Below, in pieces: positions 39,701-54,700 of a stretch of DNA of 64,000 nucleotides. The notes under the pieces were generated by a model that worked only from the letters and a program-made list of their open reading frames with translations, made no database searches and had not been told where the DNA came from. The stretch covers positions 33,411,869 to 33,475,868 of the forward strand of contig CM069438.1 of assembly GCA_035610365.1 (NCBI GenBank), written 5' to 3'. This DNA is from Aquatica leii (Eukaryota > Arthropoda > Insecta > Coleoptera > Lampyridae). How positions within the stretch are numbered: the stretch's first letter is position 1; each line of letters starts with the position of its first letter. The position numbers were made by a program, and so were the translations under genes.

Positions 39701-42700
39701 AATTTTTTTTTATCGTTTAGGTTTTGGGACATTTGTTTTCTTCTTGGTTGTGTCCATGAATGATTTACTATCGTTTCCAGCGTTTCTTACTCCAACTATA
39801 ATCATCACTTATCTACTCTGTTTAAAAAAAACTGTTTGAATTTAGTAGAATAGAACTACTATAGTATTATATATTTTGAAATTGGTAATATTTGTTACCG
39901 CGTAAGCTAACCTAAGATTTTAAACTAATTGTCAAATTTGACAAATCTTGCTAGTGATTTTAGTACCAACATTACATTTGTTATGTTTTTAATATTGTAG
40001 ATCTATCTGTCAGATCGGTGAAAAAGTCTCTTACAGAAACCATTTTAGTATTAAAGTATTATCAGATCGTCTTTGTCATATAATTGGATTTGACAGTGAA
40101 CTCTATGACATAATAGTTAGTACGCTAGATTATCTTATTACTAAATTTTAGTTTAAGCAAAAAAAATACAAAAAATAACGTATGTAACGTAACGTTTGTT
40201 ATGTTATGCTTTCCTTTGGATGCTAGTGACATAAATTATAATTTTTGCACTACTAGATCGTTTTTTTTTAATTTTGTAGGCTTTCACGGCGCTTGTAATA
40301 CAATAATCTTCTCTTTAGTTTCGCCGTGTAGTCGTTGTTTTCTCCGACGTTTTGTTGTCCATGCTGCCAGTTTCTTCAGCATCAGCTATCAGACTGATTC
40401 TTTTCGTGGTTGTTTCTACTACTGTTTTCAGTTCTGTGATGATATCTTTCTTTGGTATCTTTTCTGGTGCAATAAAAATAACAAAGTTCGTTCGCATTTC
40501 TAGCACTTTCGTTTGGTAAATATCATCACAGAAGTGGAAGTAGCAGTGAAGTCTTTACCAACTCTCAAAGCTGAAAAAAATTGACAAAAAGGGAGGCGTG
40601 TTTTGAAAAAGTCAAAACACCTAAACGAAATATAACCAACGACGAGAAGACGGCTATCAGCTACCTAAGGAAAGATGACAGTATTGTGATTGCAAATGCT
40701 AACAAGGATAATGGGACTGTGATCCTGGATAAAAAAAAAAACCTACAAACAGAAGATCAACGCCTACTCCAAATTTCACAGAGATACTACGGAAGAAGAT
40801 AAAAAGTGGTTGATACTTAAAACCAGTCGATCACCTAAACTATATGATCTACCAAATATTCACAAAGGAGGAATACCATTTTATTTTATTGTTGGCACTA
40901 TTGGATTGTTGACCTACGACCTAGCCGAATACCGAAAGAGGTTAAATAATTCGCAGCATTATGTAGAACTTTTGAAGAATTTAACAACTAGTCAAGACGA
41001 CATATTGGTGAGCTTTGATGTGGCTTCGTTATTTGCCAACGTAGCTACCAACTATCCAACAGCTGTAATTAGTGACTTTAGATTACTTAATGACAAAACG
41101 GATCTGGTGAAACTCTGCTAAGTCGGTATTTTCTAGAAAAAAGGAACAGCCCACTATCACCTCTAACGGCTAAATTATTCATGGAGGCGTTCGAAGAAGT
41201 AGCGTTAGTAAACAGTAAATGAAAACCTAAGTGTTAGATTCGATATGTTGACCAATACCCTTATCTACTCTCCACATGGAAGAGAGAAACGTCAAGAATT
41301 TTTTGAGCACATCAACAAATTTTAAATTAAAATACCCATCTATAAAGTTTTCTATGGAAATAGAAGAAGAAGAAAGAACATCTGGAACTTTAATGCATAC
41401 AGCAGAAACCATCAGCGATACGGAACATCCAAAAAGGGAAAAACGATACGTCAAGAAAGCACTGAAAAAGAATGGATATAGAAACACAGATAAAAAGAAT
41501 GCTCTTAGAAAACTTGGAAATAAAACGATACCTACGGTAAGGAAACCGCTTAAAAGCTTTGCTCGCTTGTCTTTTGTTACCGAAACAACAAAAAAGATTA
41601 GTAGGATTTTAACCAAAAAGAACATAAAAGTGAGCTGCATCTATCTAAATCAACTTGACTGACACTAAAGATAAATGATCACGAACTAACAGGGAAGGAG
41701 TCTACAAACTAATGCGTAAATGCGAAAAGAGCTACGTTGAACAAACGGAAAGTTTGGTCAAAGACAGATTTAAAAAACATCAGAGCGACCCACAAAAAAA
41801 GAAAATTGCGGAACATGTACACGAGCACGGACATAACGTTGACTTTGATGAACCAGAAGAATTAGCTGCTATAAAGAACTATCATCAAATGATCATCAGA
41901 GAAGCTATTGAAGCATTCTAATTTTAACCGTGACTTAGCAACACGTAGAAAAACGTGTTACCAAATTCAGTAAAAATCAACGGCCACTATGGAAAGAATC
42001 AGTCTGACGGCAGATCTTGAAGAAACTGGCAGAATGAACAGCCAAACATAGATACAAACTACAACTACACGTCGAAACCAGAATATTGTACTGCTAGATC
42101 ATTTTTTCTACTAGTTGTTAGGCGTAACTTGTCGGTAAGTGATTTATTTACCGTTCTAAGGCGGTAAGTATAAGACAAGTAACGTGTAGTCGTGAATGCG
42201 GCTAACAAATTATATGCCAACAATTATGACATCGTGACAACGCTTGGAAAAACAACTACTTTACTGTTGTCATTTATTTTACGCGTTCGTAGTAATTAAA
42301 TCTAAACATAAAACTTTTTTTTTACTGCTTTAAGCATTATTTTTAGTTATTTAGTTAATTTTAATCTCTCAAAATATCTTGATGACTTAAAAGTCTTTTT
42401 TAATATTTCTATATATACTCTCGGCTATTTTTTGCCCAATTTTATTTTGTTGCATTTTTTGACTATTGTAGAGTCGACTCTCTATTTTCTGGAATGGTTT
42501 TTATGGATTATTTATTATTGATATGAATGAAAAAATGATATTTTTTTGGGTTTAACAAATCCAAATCAAAATCGCTTATCGTAATTTTTTTTTTGAACGT
42601 TTAGGTTTTGGGACATTTGTTTTCTTCTTGGTTGTGTCCATCAATGATTTACTGTCGTTTTCAGCGTTTCTTACTCCAACTATAATCATCACTTATCTAC

Positions 42701-45700
42701 TCTCTTTAAAACAACTGTTAGAATTTAGTAGAATAGAACTACTATAGTATTATATATTTTGGAGTTGGTAATATTGATTACTGCGTATGCTAAATTGTAA
42801 ACTGATTGTCAAATTAAGCTAGTGATAAATTTAGTACCAACATTGCATTTGTTATGTTTTTAACATTATAGACTGATCTGTCAGTTCGATGCAAAAGTCT
42901 CTTACAGACACCATTTTATTTTTGCACAAAGTGAATTTTAGTATTAAGGTATTATCAGGTCGTCCTTATCATACACTTAGATTTGACAGTGAACTCTATG
43001 ACATAATGGTTAGTACGCTAGATTACTTTATTACTAAATTTTAGTTTAAGCAAAAAAAATACAAAAAATAACGTATGTAACGTAGCGTTTGTTATGTTAT
43101 GCTTTACTTTTGATGCTAGTGACATAAATTACAATTTTTGCACTACTAGATCATTTTTTTAAATTTTGTAGGCTTTCACGGCGGTGTCGCTTGTAGTACA
43201 ATAATCTTCTTCCTGGTTTCGCCGTGTAGTCGTTGTTTGCTCCGACGTTTTCTTGTCCATGCTGCCAGCTTCTTCAGCATCTGCTATTAGACTGATTCTT
43301 TCCGTGGTTGTTTCTACTACTGTATTATTATGGTTTATTTTCTGATGTAATAACATTAACAAAGTTCACTCGCATTTCTAGCACTTTCGTTTGGTAAATA
43401 GCAGTGATGTCTTTACCAACTCTCAAAGCTAAAAACATTTGACATAAAGTGAGGCGTGTTTTGAAAACAGTCAAAACACCTAAACGAAATATATCCAACG
43501 ACGAGAAGACGGCTATCAGCTACCTAAGGAAAGATGACAGTATTGTGATTGCAAAGGCTAACAAAGGTAATGGGACTGTGATCTTGGACAAAAAACCTAC
43601 AAACAGAAGATCAACACTCTACGTATACTCCAAATTTCACAGAGACACTACGGAAGAGGATACAAAGTGGTTGATACTTAAAACCAGTCGATCACCTAAA
43701 CTATATGATCTACCAAATATCCATAAAGGAGGAATACAATTTTGCTTTATTGTTGGCACTATTGGATTGTTGACCTACGACCTAGTCGAATACCGAAAGA
43801 TCTTAAATAATTCGCACCATTATGTAGAACTTTTGAAGAATTTAACAACTACTTAGCTTTGATGTGGCTTCGTTATTTACCAACGTAGCTACGAACTATG
43901 CAACAGCTGTAATTAGTGACTTTAGATTACTTAATGACAAAACGGATCTGCTGAAACTTTGCTAAGTCGGTATTTTCTAGAAAAAAGGAACAGCCCACTT
44001 TTTCATGGAGGCGTTCGAAGAAGTAGCGTTAGAAAACAGTGAATGAAAATCTAAGTGCTGGATTCGATATGTTGACCAATACCTTTATCTACTCTTCACA
44101 TAGAAGACAGAAACTTCAAGAATTTTTTGAGCACATCAACAAATTTTAAATTAATTTATACATATATATATACTTACCTATTTATAAAGTTTGCTGTGGA
44201 AATAGAAGAAGAAGAAAGAACATCTGGAAAAACAATACGTCAAGGAAACACTAATAATGAATGGATATAGTGACAAGTAAATAAGCCGAGCTTTTAGAAA
44301 ATTTGGAATCGAAACGACACCCACGGCAAGGGAACTCACCTAAACTATTCGCGCGCTTGTCTTTTGTTTCTAGAAGAGCAGAAACAACTTTACTAACACT
44401 AAAAATAAATGATCACAAACTAAAAAAAAAGGAGTCTACAAACTGATGTGTAAATGACGAAAGAACTACGTCGGAAAAACGGGAAAGTCAGTCAAAGACA
44501 GATTCAAAGAACATCAAAGCGACACACGAAGAAAGAAAATTAGACAATCAGCAATTGCGGAACATGCAAACGAGCACGGGCATAAGGTCAACTTTGATGA
44601 ACCAGGAATATTAACAAAGAAGTATTATCGAAGGATTATCAGAGGATCCATTGAGATAAAAATTCAAATTTTAACCGTGATGACGGATAGAAACTTAGCA
44701 ACACTTGAAAAAACTTGTTACGAAGTTCGGTCACAGTCGTTGGAACACAACGGCTACGCATCGGTGAATCAGCGACGTATATAAGAAGGAACAACTACGG
44801 AAAGAATCGGTCTGATAAGAGATCCTGAAGAAGCTGGCAACATGGATAAAGAAACGTCGAAAAAAACTACGACTACACGACAAATTCAGGAAGCAGATTG
44901 TACTACTAGATCACTTTTTCTTAATTACAACGTTTTTTTTTAAGATAGTAAGTTTGATTTACTAGTTGTTAGGCGTAACTTGTCGGTAAGTGAATTATTT
45001 ACCGTTCAGAACGGTAAGTACAGGACAAGTAACCTGTAGTCGTGAATGCGACTGACAAATTATATTCCAACAATTATGACATTGTGACAACGTTTGGAAA
45101 GCTAACTAGGTTATTGTTGTCGTTTATTTTAGGCGTTCATAGTAATGAAATCCATAATGTAGATCTTTTTTTCACTTGTTTTAGCATTATTTTTAGTTAT
45201 TTAGTTAATTTTAACCTCTTAAAATATATTTAGAAAAGTAGGCAATACGATACGGTACAAAAAACGTTTATATTTAAAAAAAAAAACTGAGAGCATTTGG
45301 AAAAACTGTTAAGAAAAAATGTATTTCGTGCAAATATACGAAAAGTCAGAATTTTGATCAAATCACCTGCGTATGTGCGTTTTATTGTCATGGCTGTCGC
45401 TTTCACAGACATTTTGAGTTCGATTAATTAAACTTATCTGTGGTCGAATATAACGCAGCTCGAATTGCTTACGGTGTTTGGGCCATTATTCTATTTTAGC
45501 AATTTATCGAATTATGACGCTTAGATATCATTTCACGAAGGGTAAAACTTTCTCCCTCAAAAACTAATTTTAAGTGGCATCCTCAACACGTGCAAGAGTG
45601 ATGTTGCGAATTGATAGGACCTATTTGGTTTCGATTTTCGACTTATTTTTTCAACGTATGATCGTTTAATAATGGCGCGATTAGCCGAAGTGTAACAGTT

Positions 45701-48700
45701 GTTGAAGCTTATTACACGCATCACTAAGTGCTAATCAAACACTAATTTCGATAATACCAGTGTAATTACAATAAAATCCCGTTTTATTACGTTGATAAGA
45801 TAATGTTATATTTTTTTTTCTAGGATTGTAAGAAATAAAGCGGCGGAAAAAGCAAAAACCGTGCATCAAGCGTCGCTCAGTGGTGGAGGTAACGTAACGA
45901 ATTCGGGAACTGGCGGGCCAGTTTCCGTAATTGCACACGCACCTGCAACGCAATTGTCCGAACCAAGAACTGGAGCTTATAGTATCAACGGAATTTTAGG
46001 TCTTCAGCACGATCCGAATGGAAATAGCATAAAGAGAAAAAGAATCGACGATCATGGTAAGTGGTCAAAAATAATAATTTTAGACAGTCTATTTTAATAA
46101 CGTTCCGCGATATTGCAAAAATATAGATGCGTTCTGTAAGAGCAATTTTAGATTCTACGGGTAAATTGCGACAAGGCGCCTTACAACACACTTAAATTTC
46201 CCCAAGTGCTAAAGATAGGTCATTAATTAGAGCTTTGTACCAGATTTGTTTGGCGTTTTTTTATTTTAAAACGCGACAAACACCTTCGCCATTCATTAAT
46301 GTACAGATTCAGAGTGTGATAACACGCACTTGGTGCTTAGGTGTAGACTTTTTTTTTGGTACTAAGCGGAAAATCGTTTAATTTAGCACTTAACGTGGAA
46401 ATTTTCGGTTAAGAGTAATTTCGAAGTGGAATAACAATAATCAGTTTGCATTTAGGGTAAATCGCGTCAGCGTGAAACGAGCAAAATGCAACCCTCCCAA
46501 GCATCCCTGACCAATCAGCGCCGGTGGTGGATTATGAAGACATCAAGAGCGTTGCTATGCAACCGCGGAACTCCATAGTCAACCAAATAAACCACCAACC
46601 CCTAATATTCCACTCTATTGACTCGATATCTCAAGTTAGTCTACGCTTTATCCAGATTTCTATCAAAACACCAATTGACATTTAATATCCCAATAAATTT
46701 TGATCAGTTTTTTTTTTAAACAGTTTCTTTACTATTAAGTTTAAGTTACTGTAATTAATTATAATTTGAGCTGTGCCACTCGCCATTTTGTTTGTGCAAA
46801 ATAGACGTATGCTTACGCGTCGGCAGGCTGCCAAACGCCGGATCCGGAAAAATGTCCAGGAATGGGGTGAAAACGCCGAATTTTTCTTCCTCTTCTCCCC
46901 CGTCTCTGTTTAATATTATCAAATAATGTATGCAAACTTATAGAGGGTGCTTTATAAATTTATTTCATAGTCTACGTCCGTCTAATAACAAATACAAGTC
47001 GCGAACACATGCACCATTATGAGACTTCACGGATCGTAAGCATCCATGGGTTAGTGTGTAGCCTAATCCTTGGACCGTGAGATTTATAATTTTATATTTT
47101 GACAATCGTATATAGTAATTTAGGGGATCTATTTATGGTTTCATTCTGATCAACTGTTTGCGAATAAAGGACAAACGTATTGGATTACATTTGATTAATA
47201 ATTTAGACACGCTTCATGATTCTTCTCCCGGTTTTCATTAAAAAACATTGCAGTAATCTTAGAAAGTACCCGATTAAACTAAAAAAAAACGCAAATGCAT
47301 TTGTTAAAACCGTTACCGTAACCGCAATCTATTAAGCGACGATGTGCATTAATTAATTGATTGATTAAGTAATTAAACGGCCGTGCCTAATCTGAGAAAG
47401 AGACGCCACTATAATAGTGCATCGGCCATTTTACGTTACGAAATAATCTACATGTAATAACAAAAAGTATTAAACGCTTCCACCACTCACCTTTGATTCC
47501 GTTTCTGACATTTAGAAGTTGCACTTTATAACCCTCTTATAATTTTCACCCTAATACATTAGTCTATAGATACAAGAGTCGAATCGCCCAAATGAATTCT
47601 GATAAAAACCAAAAGCATTCTTTTGCCGTTTTATTTAAATATGTCGTCGATGAAAAAATTTTTTTCGCGTCTATTATTTATCTGGACGATTGGGTGCCGG
47701 AGCTGTGTTATTGCGATTATATTGACTGGTCCATAGGGAACAGCAGGGTACATTTGAAATAAATCGACGAGAGTGTAGTGAAGTCAGGCATTGTTATGTT
47801 AGTGATGACCATTTCTGGTCCCTTCAAAACGAATTCAATTTAATTTGCTTCATTACGTTTCATATAAAATCGCAATTTTAACAACTGCCCAAAATTATCT
47901 TACTTTTTGATTTTTTTTTTCAATTTATTGACCCTTTACTGTAATGGCCAAAGAGGAACTATATGGAATAATCATTAGTAATCGAACATTTGTGCAATTC
48001 TGTTCTCAATAGATTGGAATTTGTCCCTCGCGAATTTGGTTTCAAGTTCATACAATTGCATTACGAGTAAACTAATTGAAGTTCTGGTGTATCTGCTACA
48101 TTTTAATGCAAATTAGTTTAAAACGGACGTTTAATGGATCTAACACCGCTTAGTAAAGTTTTTGACGGTGATGGCGTGATGGTTTTGGTTTCTTTTTGAC
48201 TGCGTCTTCAACGTCAACTGCAAAGTGAACGGTTATTTGTCACATACCGGAAATCGCATCTTTTTCATTTAATTTTTTTAGTTTGTGTACTAACATTTTT
48301 AAGATTCTATCTTTTTTGTAAACTATCAAAGTAAGCTGTTAACATCTATGCGTCAATACAATGTTTAGTTTGCATTTTTTTCCCAATCACTCTGTACAAA
48401 TATTGAAAACTTTAAAATTACTAAAAAAATTATTGTTGCCAATGGGTTTGAACGTAAGCAAAAAATCGCTTCTTTAAATTTTGACATCAAAATTAAACAG
48501 AATCTCGAAAACGCACGTACTTCAAATATTTTAAAGATTATTTACAAACAAAAACATTTTTTGAAGTTTATAACGTTAACTTCATTTAGTAGAAATATCT
48601 TGGAGAACTGAATTGATAATATAATTAGCGAGTAACCATTGCTATTCTTTCTCTATTTATTTTTGGTTTGTCTTTTTTTTAATCATTGATCTATGTGGTC

Positions 48701-51700
48701 TCTTACATAGTTCTAATTTTATTTATTTATTAATCCAAGTAATGTGTGAATTTTTTTACTGTTTTAGTATTTACATTCTTTTTTATGCCGTTAGTTAATT
48801 ATTCTATAAATTCATTTACGTTTATTGTGATCAAAGATTTCTTAACTGTCATAACTTTAACGACTTGTATAAATTTTGTCACTTTCATTATCGTTATATG
48901 AAGAATTGACTACCAACAACTTAAACTCTATAAAAAAAATGGTTTAAATGCCAAAATAATTCATACATTATACCTGATATGTGTTGTAAATATCGGATCC
49001 TATAGAAGACGATTTAGAAATCAAGCTGGCGCAAAAATATAGATATTAGTAGTAGACAAAAAAATAAAAAAACAATAGATAGAACCAAATAAAAGAGTTT
49101 TTAATATGGTGAGACAAGCTCACATTTAGATGATGCCAAAAAAGAATATTTCTTAGATTGATCGTAAACAATCGGAAATCAAAAATGTGATAGTTACGAT
49201 TGAGGTCATTAAAAGGTTTAATGATTTCTATTTTTTTAATGTTAAAGAGTATTGGAAAGTACGCAAATTGCCAATAGTTGTGATTGTATGCAAAAAAATG
49301 CCTTGCTAAACTTCTTGTTACAAGAATTTTTCGCAACTTAATTGCTGGCGACTAACTCAGTTGTACCGGCAAGCGGATCGTAAGTCTCGGTGTGCTAATT
49401 CTACTCCAGATTCAAAAGGCTCTAAACAAGTAAATATCACCTAATACAGACCTTGTTTAAATTTGTCGATCACTAAAAGGAACAAAATAACAACATGTAG
49501 CACTGTTTTTTGTCACAAAGTTCTGTGACGCGGCAACAACCAAAAATCAGTGCTACATTAAACAACGGCCGTGAAAGCTTGCATTCTACTAAAATAACAA
49601 CATGTAACAAATTCTCTATCGGCAAAATTAAGTTTTGGAGACAAGAAAAAGCTTAAAAAGAAAAAAAAGAAAAAAAAAGAAGTTTAGGCCTATGCCAAAG
49701 ATCAATCCTTAAAATTTAAAGTCAACCCAAATACAATGACACCTAACCCAAGAAGAAACGTAAACGAAAGAGGCTTTTTCAGCTTCCTAAGTATAATCGA
49801 CCGGATGTGTCTCAAAAGTCGCATAAAGCAAAATAATACTATAAACCAAATAAACTTCAACCAACAAAAAAGAGATATCAAAAAGCACTCATTGTAAAGT
49901 CGACAGAAGTCGAAACGCTACCAAAGCAAGAAATGCAACTTAGTCCCATAGACCTTACCGAGAAAAATTCAAAGCAAACTAAAAAAAAAGATATAAAAAA
50001 GAGAGAAGCTTAGATCACGGTCAAGGACAACGCCCTAAAATTTTATGAAACCTCAGTCCACAGATCTAAATTCCACTCTGAATATAAATTCCAGGAAAGG
50101 AACAAAGGTACTATAGGAAGACGGAAAAAGGACGGTACCCACACCCACGAGACTAAGAAATGCCCTAAAATCCAAAATAAATAAAACTACAGCTAGACTG
50201 TAGCCAAAAGCGGTGCTTTTTGTACAACCACAACTATCCTTCTCAAACGCGTAGCGGCAAGGTTCACAAAACAAGCGCCACCCTTCCTTATGGTGACAGA
50301 TTGAAAGAAAAAAAAGACAGGAAAACAGAAGGAGGAGTATCATGGTATTTTACGGCTCGACTACTTTTCCCTAGATAGCCAACCCCGAGTGACCTACCAT
50401 ATTGCCCAACCAGACACCTAAAATACAGTAAGAAACACAAAAAAATGCAACGTCAATACATAGTAGAGAAAACTTATACACGCTAGACTTGGGTAGAGAT
50501 ATAGTGCCGTTTAGTCGTCCCGAGCCGGTATGATAGCTTTCTCAAAAATAGAACCAAAACCGAAATAGCAATAACTCACGACGGGTAGCCTTTTTTAGAC
50601 GAACACTAAATTTAGAAAAAAATTAAAATCCCAAGAAGTCCAAACAAGACCACTAAGTACCTAAACTAAAACCAACGAAGGAATATCACTAATAAAGAAT
50701 CTAGTTACAATCGACTCTGACCGAGTAAAAAAAATAACCAGCAATCCGATAAGTCACCAAACCTCTAGTCACTAACTACAGTGATCACAGAAACCTAGTC
50801 TTCTACTATGAATTAACTAAACTAAGTTCAAACCCAATAGACACAATTCGAGGCGGACATTACATTTGCTTAACAGTTAATGGGGGAAACTAAAATAACA
50901 AAAAAAAGTAACCCAAATTAAAAGCAAAGTTATTCGTCCAAAAAACCATATATGATCTAGAACGTTTACGCCGACGCCTGGTGTAGAGTTTCATTCGAAT
51001 CAGAGTTCGAAAAACCTTATTTTATTTTTTTATTTATTTTAAGAGGTGGTTCGTCTAGCGCCCCTGCACTGCGGTCTCCTTGGTCCTTTTGCGCGCCTTT
51101 TTTTATTACTCCCTCAGCAGTTCTGTTTTGTCAATAAAGTACAAAAGCTTATTCCAAGAAGCTTCGTTTAACTCATCATCAGTTAGTTTTGGTTTGCCGA
51201 GAATTTAGATGCGTTGCGTTTGATAGGCTTCGCAGATGCTGCAAAGTCTCCTACTTCTTTTAAGCATCCGCGTCATAATAGGCTACTTTGCAATCCCATT
51301 TTATGCAAATGTTTGTGAAGGCCACAGTGCCCTGTAATTAGTCCCGTGAGTTTTTTTAATTTTTGTCGACTCATGCTTGATAGTGCAGTTTGAGTGTTTA
51401 ATTGTAGCTCTCTAAGGAAGAGTTTTGTGTGCTTCATCCCTGAAGAGTTTTTCCTTATTTTTTTTATGCTTCGCTGCAAGTTTGAGGCGAATTATTTCTT
51501 TTCTGGTTTCGTATGCGATTATGAAAACGCGTTCAGGTCCGATACATGTCCCTGTTGTGCCCTATTTTGCTAGTGCGTCCGCCATTAGGTTACCCTTTAC
51601 CTTCTGGTCTTTTGGTATCTAGATGAGCTGTACTGGTTCGCGAGTTGCCAATATTTCCAGACTGTTTATGCATGCCATAATCAGTTTGGACTTTATTACT

Positions 51701-54700
51701 GGTGATTTTAGCGCCAGTAGTGCTGCTTGGCTGTCAGACATGATCGATATCGGCCCATTTGTGTATGATTTCAAGTCGATAATGTTCCTGACACATCAGT
51801 CAATAGCAGCAACTTCTGCGTGTTCATTAATGCGGAGCCTGCCAGCTGATTGTTTTGCTTCCATCATTACAACAAAGTGTAATGGTAGAAGTGAAAGTAG
51901 TGCTTCCATGGCTGCTGCTGTACAAGCGCGCCGTATGTGATGATGGGTCTTGTTACCACAGTATATAACCATTTGGTCATTGTTGGTTTTAATCCCCATG
52001 TGTGCCCGACCATCCGTTTGGTTGTATTAAGAACCTTGATGACCATCGTTGTGACTTTTTCTAGATGTGCTTTGAAAGTCAGTTTATTATCAAGAGTAAG
52101 TCCCAGAGATTTGACTTCTTTTGTTATCGAGAGCGTAACTACGAACATCGTAGGTAGTTTTATGTCATCCGTTTTTCGTCGTTTAATAAACGGAACAATT
52201 GCCGTCTTAGTTGGGTTCATTGATAGTACTTCTTTTTTGCACCATTTTTCGACCGTGTTTAGTGCACTTTGCATTATGTTCGATACAGTTGCCCCAAACT
52301 TCCCGTTTATGATAGTGGTGAAATCGTCGGTGTATCCTAAAGCAAATACCCCGCCGTCTTCTAGTTCTTGTAGTAGGCCTTGATCTGGTTTAAGATTCTT
52401 AGCATGCCAGATACCTACCGATTGACCAGTAGTGGTGACTAACTCATACGTCTAAAGAGATTTAACCGTTTTAATAACAACTAATCTTAGGAACTCAGAT
52501 GCTAACTTGGCATTAAAATGCTTAATGACGTCAAAAAGTGTATAGTTATGTCGCCGTACCCAATCTCCAGTTGTATATCGCACTTGTTCGTGTACGCTTT
52601 TAAAAGTTGTTTCAGACACTGAACGAGTAACCTAAGATTCCGAAATAAGAACATCAGAAGAAGGTTGACCAAAGAAGTTCCTTGAAAGAACGTGTTTACG
52701 TTCAAAAAGTGCAAGGAAGGGAGTACAGTCAATGACTTCGTGTTTCGCAGTACAAATAGCGCAGCTCATCTTTGAGAAATTAACATCCCAATGCTGATGA
52801 TTTTCTTTGATATATTGCGAAATATTGATTTTTAAGACACGATGAAACTGTGCGGCTGCATTAGTCCTAAGTTGATATTTAGCCGTAAAAAGTATAGTTG
52901 TCTTATAAGTGGCGCAACACCATTACCCGTAATAAAATTTTGAGGAATAAAAAAAAAGAAAAATTTGTTTTTCGATGATTTTACAAATACAGGTAACAAG
53001 AGCTGACCGTAACGGAAAAAACAGAGGAAACTTAGTAAAATAGTCGGCGATCACCAGTACATAACTATTGCCTTTCAAATATCAAGGCAGAAGACTTACA
53101 ATGTTACAACAAAAAACTTGCCAATGGTGTGATGGCTTAGCACAAGGAGCAAATATACCAGACGGAACAACTTGTTTCAACTTATGCGCAGCACACACCC
53201 TACAACGACAAATATATCAAGCAACATATGCACGTAAAAAAGGCCAACAATAGCGTTGCAAAATCCTAGCCGTAGTTTTCAAAACACCAGTGTCCAGAGA
53301 TTATCTTCCTGATCGTAATGGTTACGAATTATTTCCACACGTTGTTTAGTAGAAACTACTATTTTCCAATCATCTCAAGAGTCGGAAGAGAAAGGAGTAA
53401 CAACACAATAATAAAAAACATTATCCTTTACCGATCATTTCACAAACTTGTGAAGAGCATCCAAGACACATTTAAGAAGGTTATTATGCCAACGATCAGC
53501 AGACAGCAAATTAAACATAAAGACAGAAAAAATTCAGACAGATAAACAGCTTCTATTATAGGAACTGAGCAAGATAGCTCATCAGGAACAACGTGATCTT
53601 TTCTTTTCCGATGGATTATCGAGAATTCGTATTGCTGTAACCTAATAACCTAGCTAGCTAATCGCTCCGAATGATTCTGCAAATAATTTAACCACAGCAA
53701 CGCATGATGATTGGTTATCACTTTGCAATGGGTTTCTTTTACACCCAGATTTTTTTCTCAGTAGTCGAATAATGTCGCTCGACTGAGGTAACTAACATCC
53801 TTTTTACTATCTGCAATCGTTTAACTTAACACAGTACCCAAACCAAAGTCTGAAACATTAGTTTGTACCACAAAATGAAGCGAGAAATCAGTACACGAGA
53901 GAATCAGAGCCTTAACCAAGCTGTTTTTAAGAGAATTAAAAGCGATTTGACATTCTGCAGTCCATCAAAAATTAATGTTTTTACGAGTAAGAGCCGAAAG
54001 TGAAGACGGAAGAGAAGAAAAATTAGAAATAAAGCGATGGTACTAACTAGTCATACCAATAAACCGTCTGACATTAGTGACGTTTGAAAAAGTGGAGATA
54101 TTAAGTATCGCTGTTACCTCATCCGAGTCTACCTACTACGTATCCAAGATACTTTAATTCAGGCAAGCAAAAACTACATTTTTCCCGACGTAAGGTAAGT
54201 CCAACAGAGTTATCCTTCTTCTTTACTAAAACAATTAGATTAGACTACAAACTACTTGACGGCTCTACAACACCCAAAGTTAGCATTGAGTTCAATTCCT
54301 CATTAGTGATCTTCTGCAACGCAAGCAAAATAGGATAGTGGCTCCGTTCAAGCGATTCAGCAGAAATACGTATTCGGTGTTAAACGAGAGAACTGTGACT
54401 ACGACTAGAAAATTGTTTAAAGAACTCGTTTGCGGCAACGTTGTTTAAAAGTTGTTGATCAGGAAAAAGTTCTAATGTGCTATACTAATAATATTAACCG
54501 AAGGAGAAACAGTATTAAAAGTCCAAAGTCAGGTATGAAGTTCATTGCTTTTCAGAAGTCGATGTTTTCATAAATAACTAAAGTGTTAAACGTTTTCACT
54601 TTATCTTCCAAAGAAAACTGTAAAAAAACTGATTTTAGTACCGTACTCATTGTCTTTAGCCAAATTACAAGAAGACGCAGAAGAAGCAAAAGACTGTAGA

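Noticed and set aside
33960-45200. Regularly spaced repeats considered as a CRISPR-like or satellite array
   Set aside because: The 2.86-kb units encode RT and GIY-YIG domains; this is a retroelement array in a eukaryotic genome.
45230-45412. A 60-codon - strand frame just before the octapeptide exon
   Set aside because: No family signature and low-complexity surroundings; probably chance.
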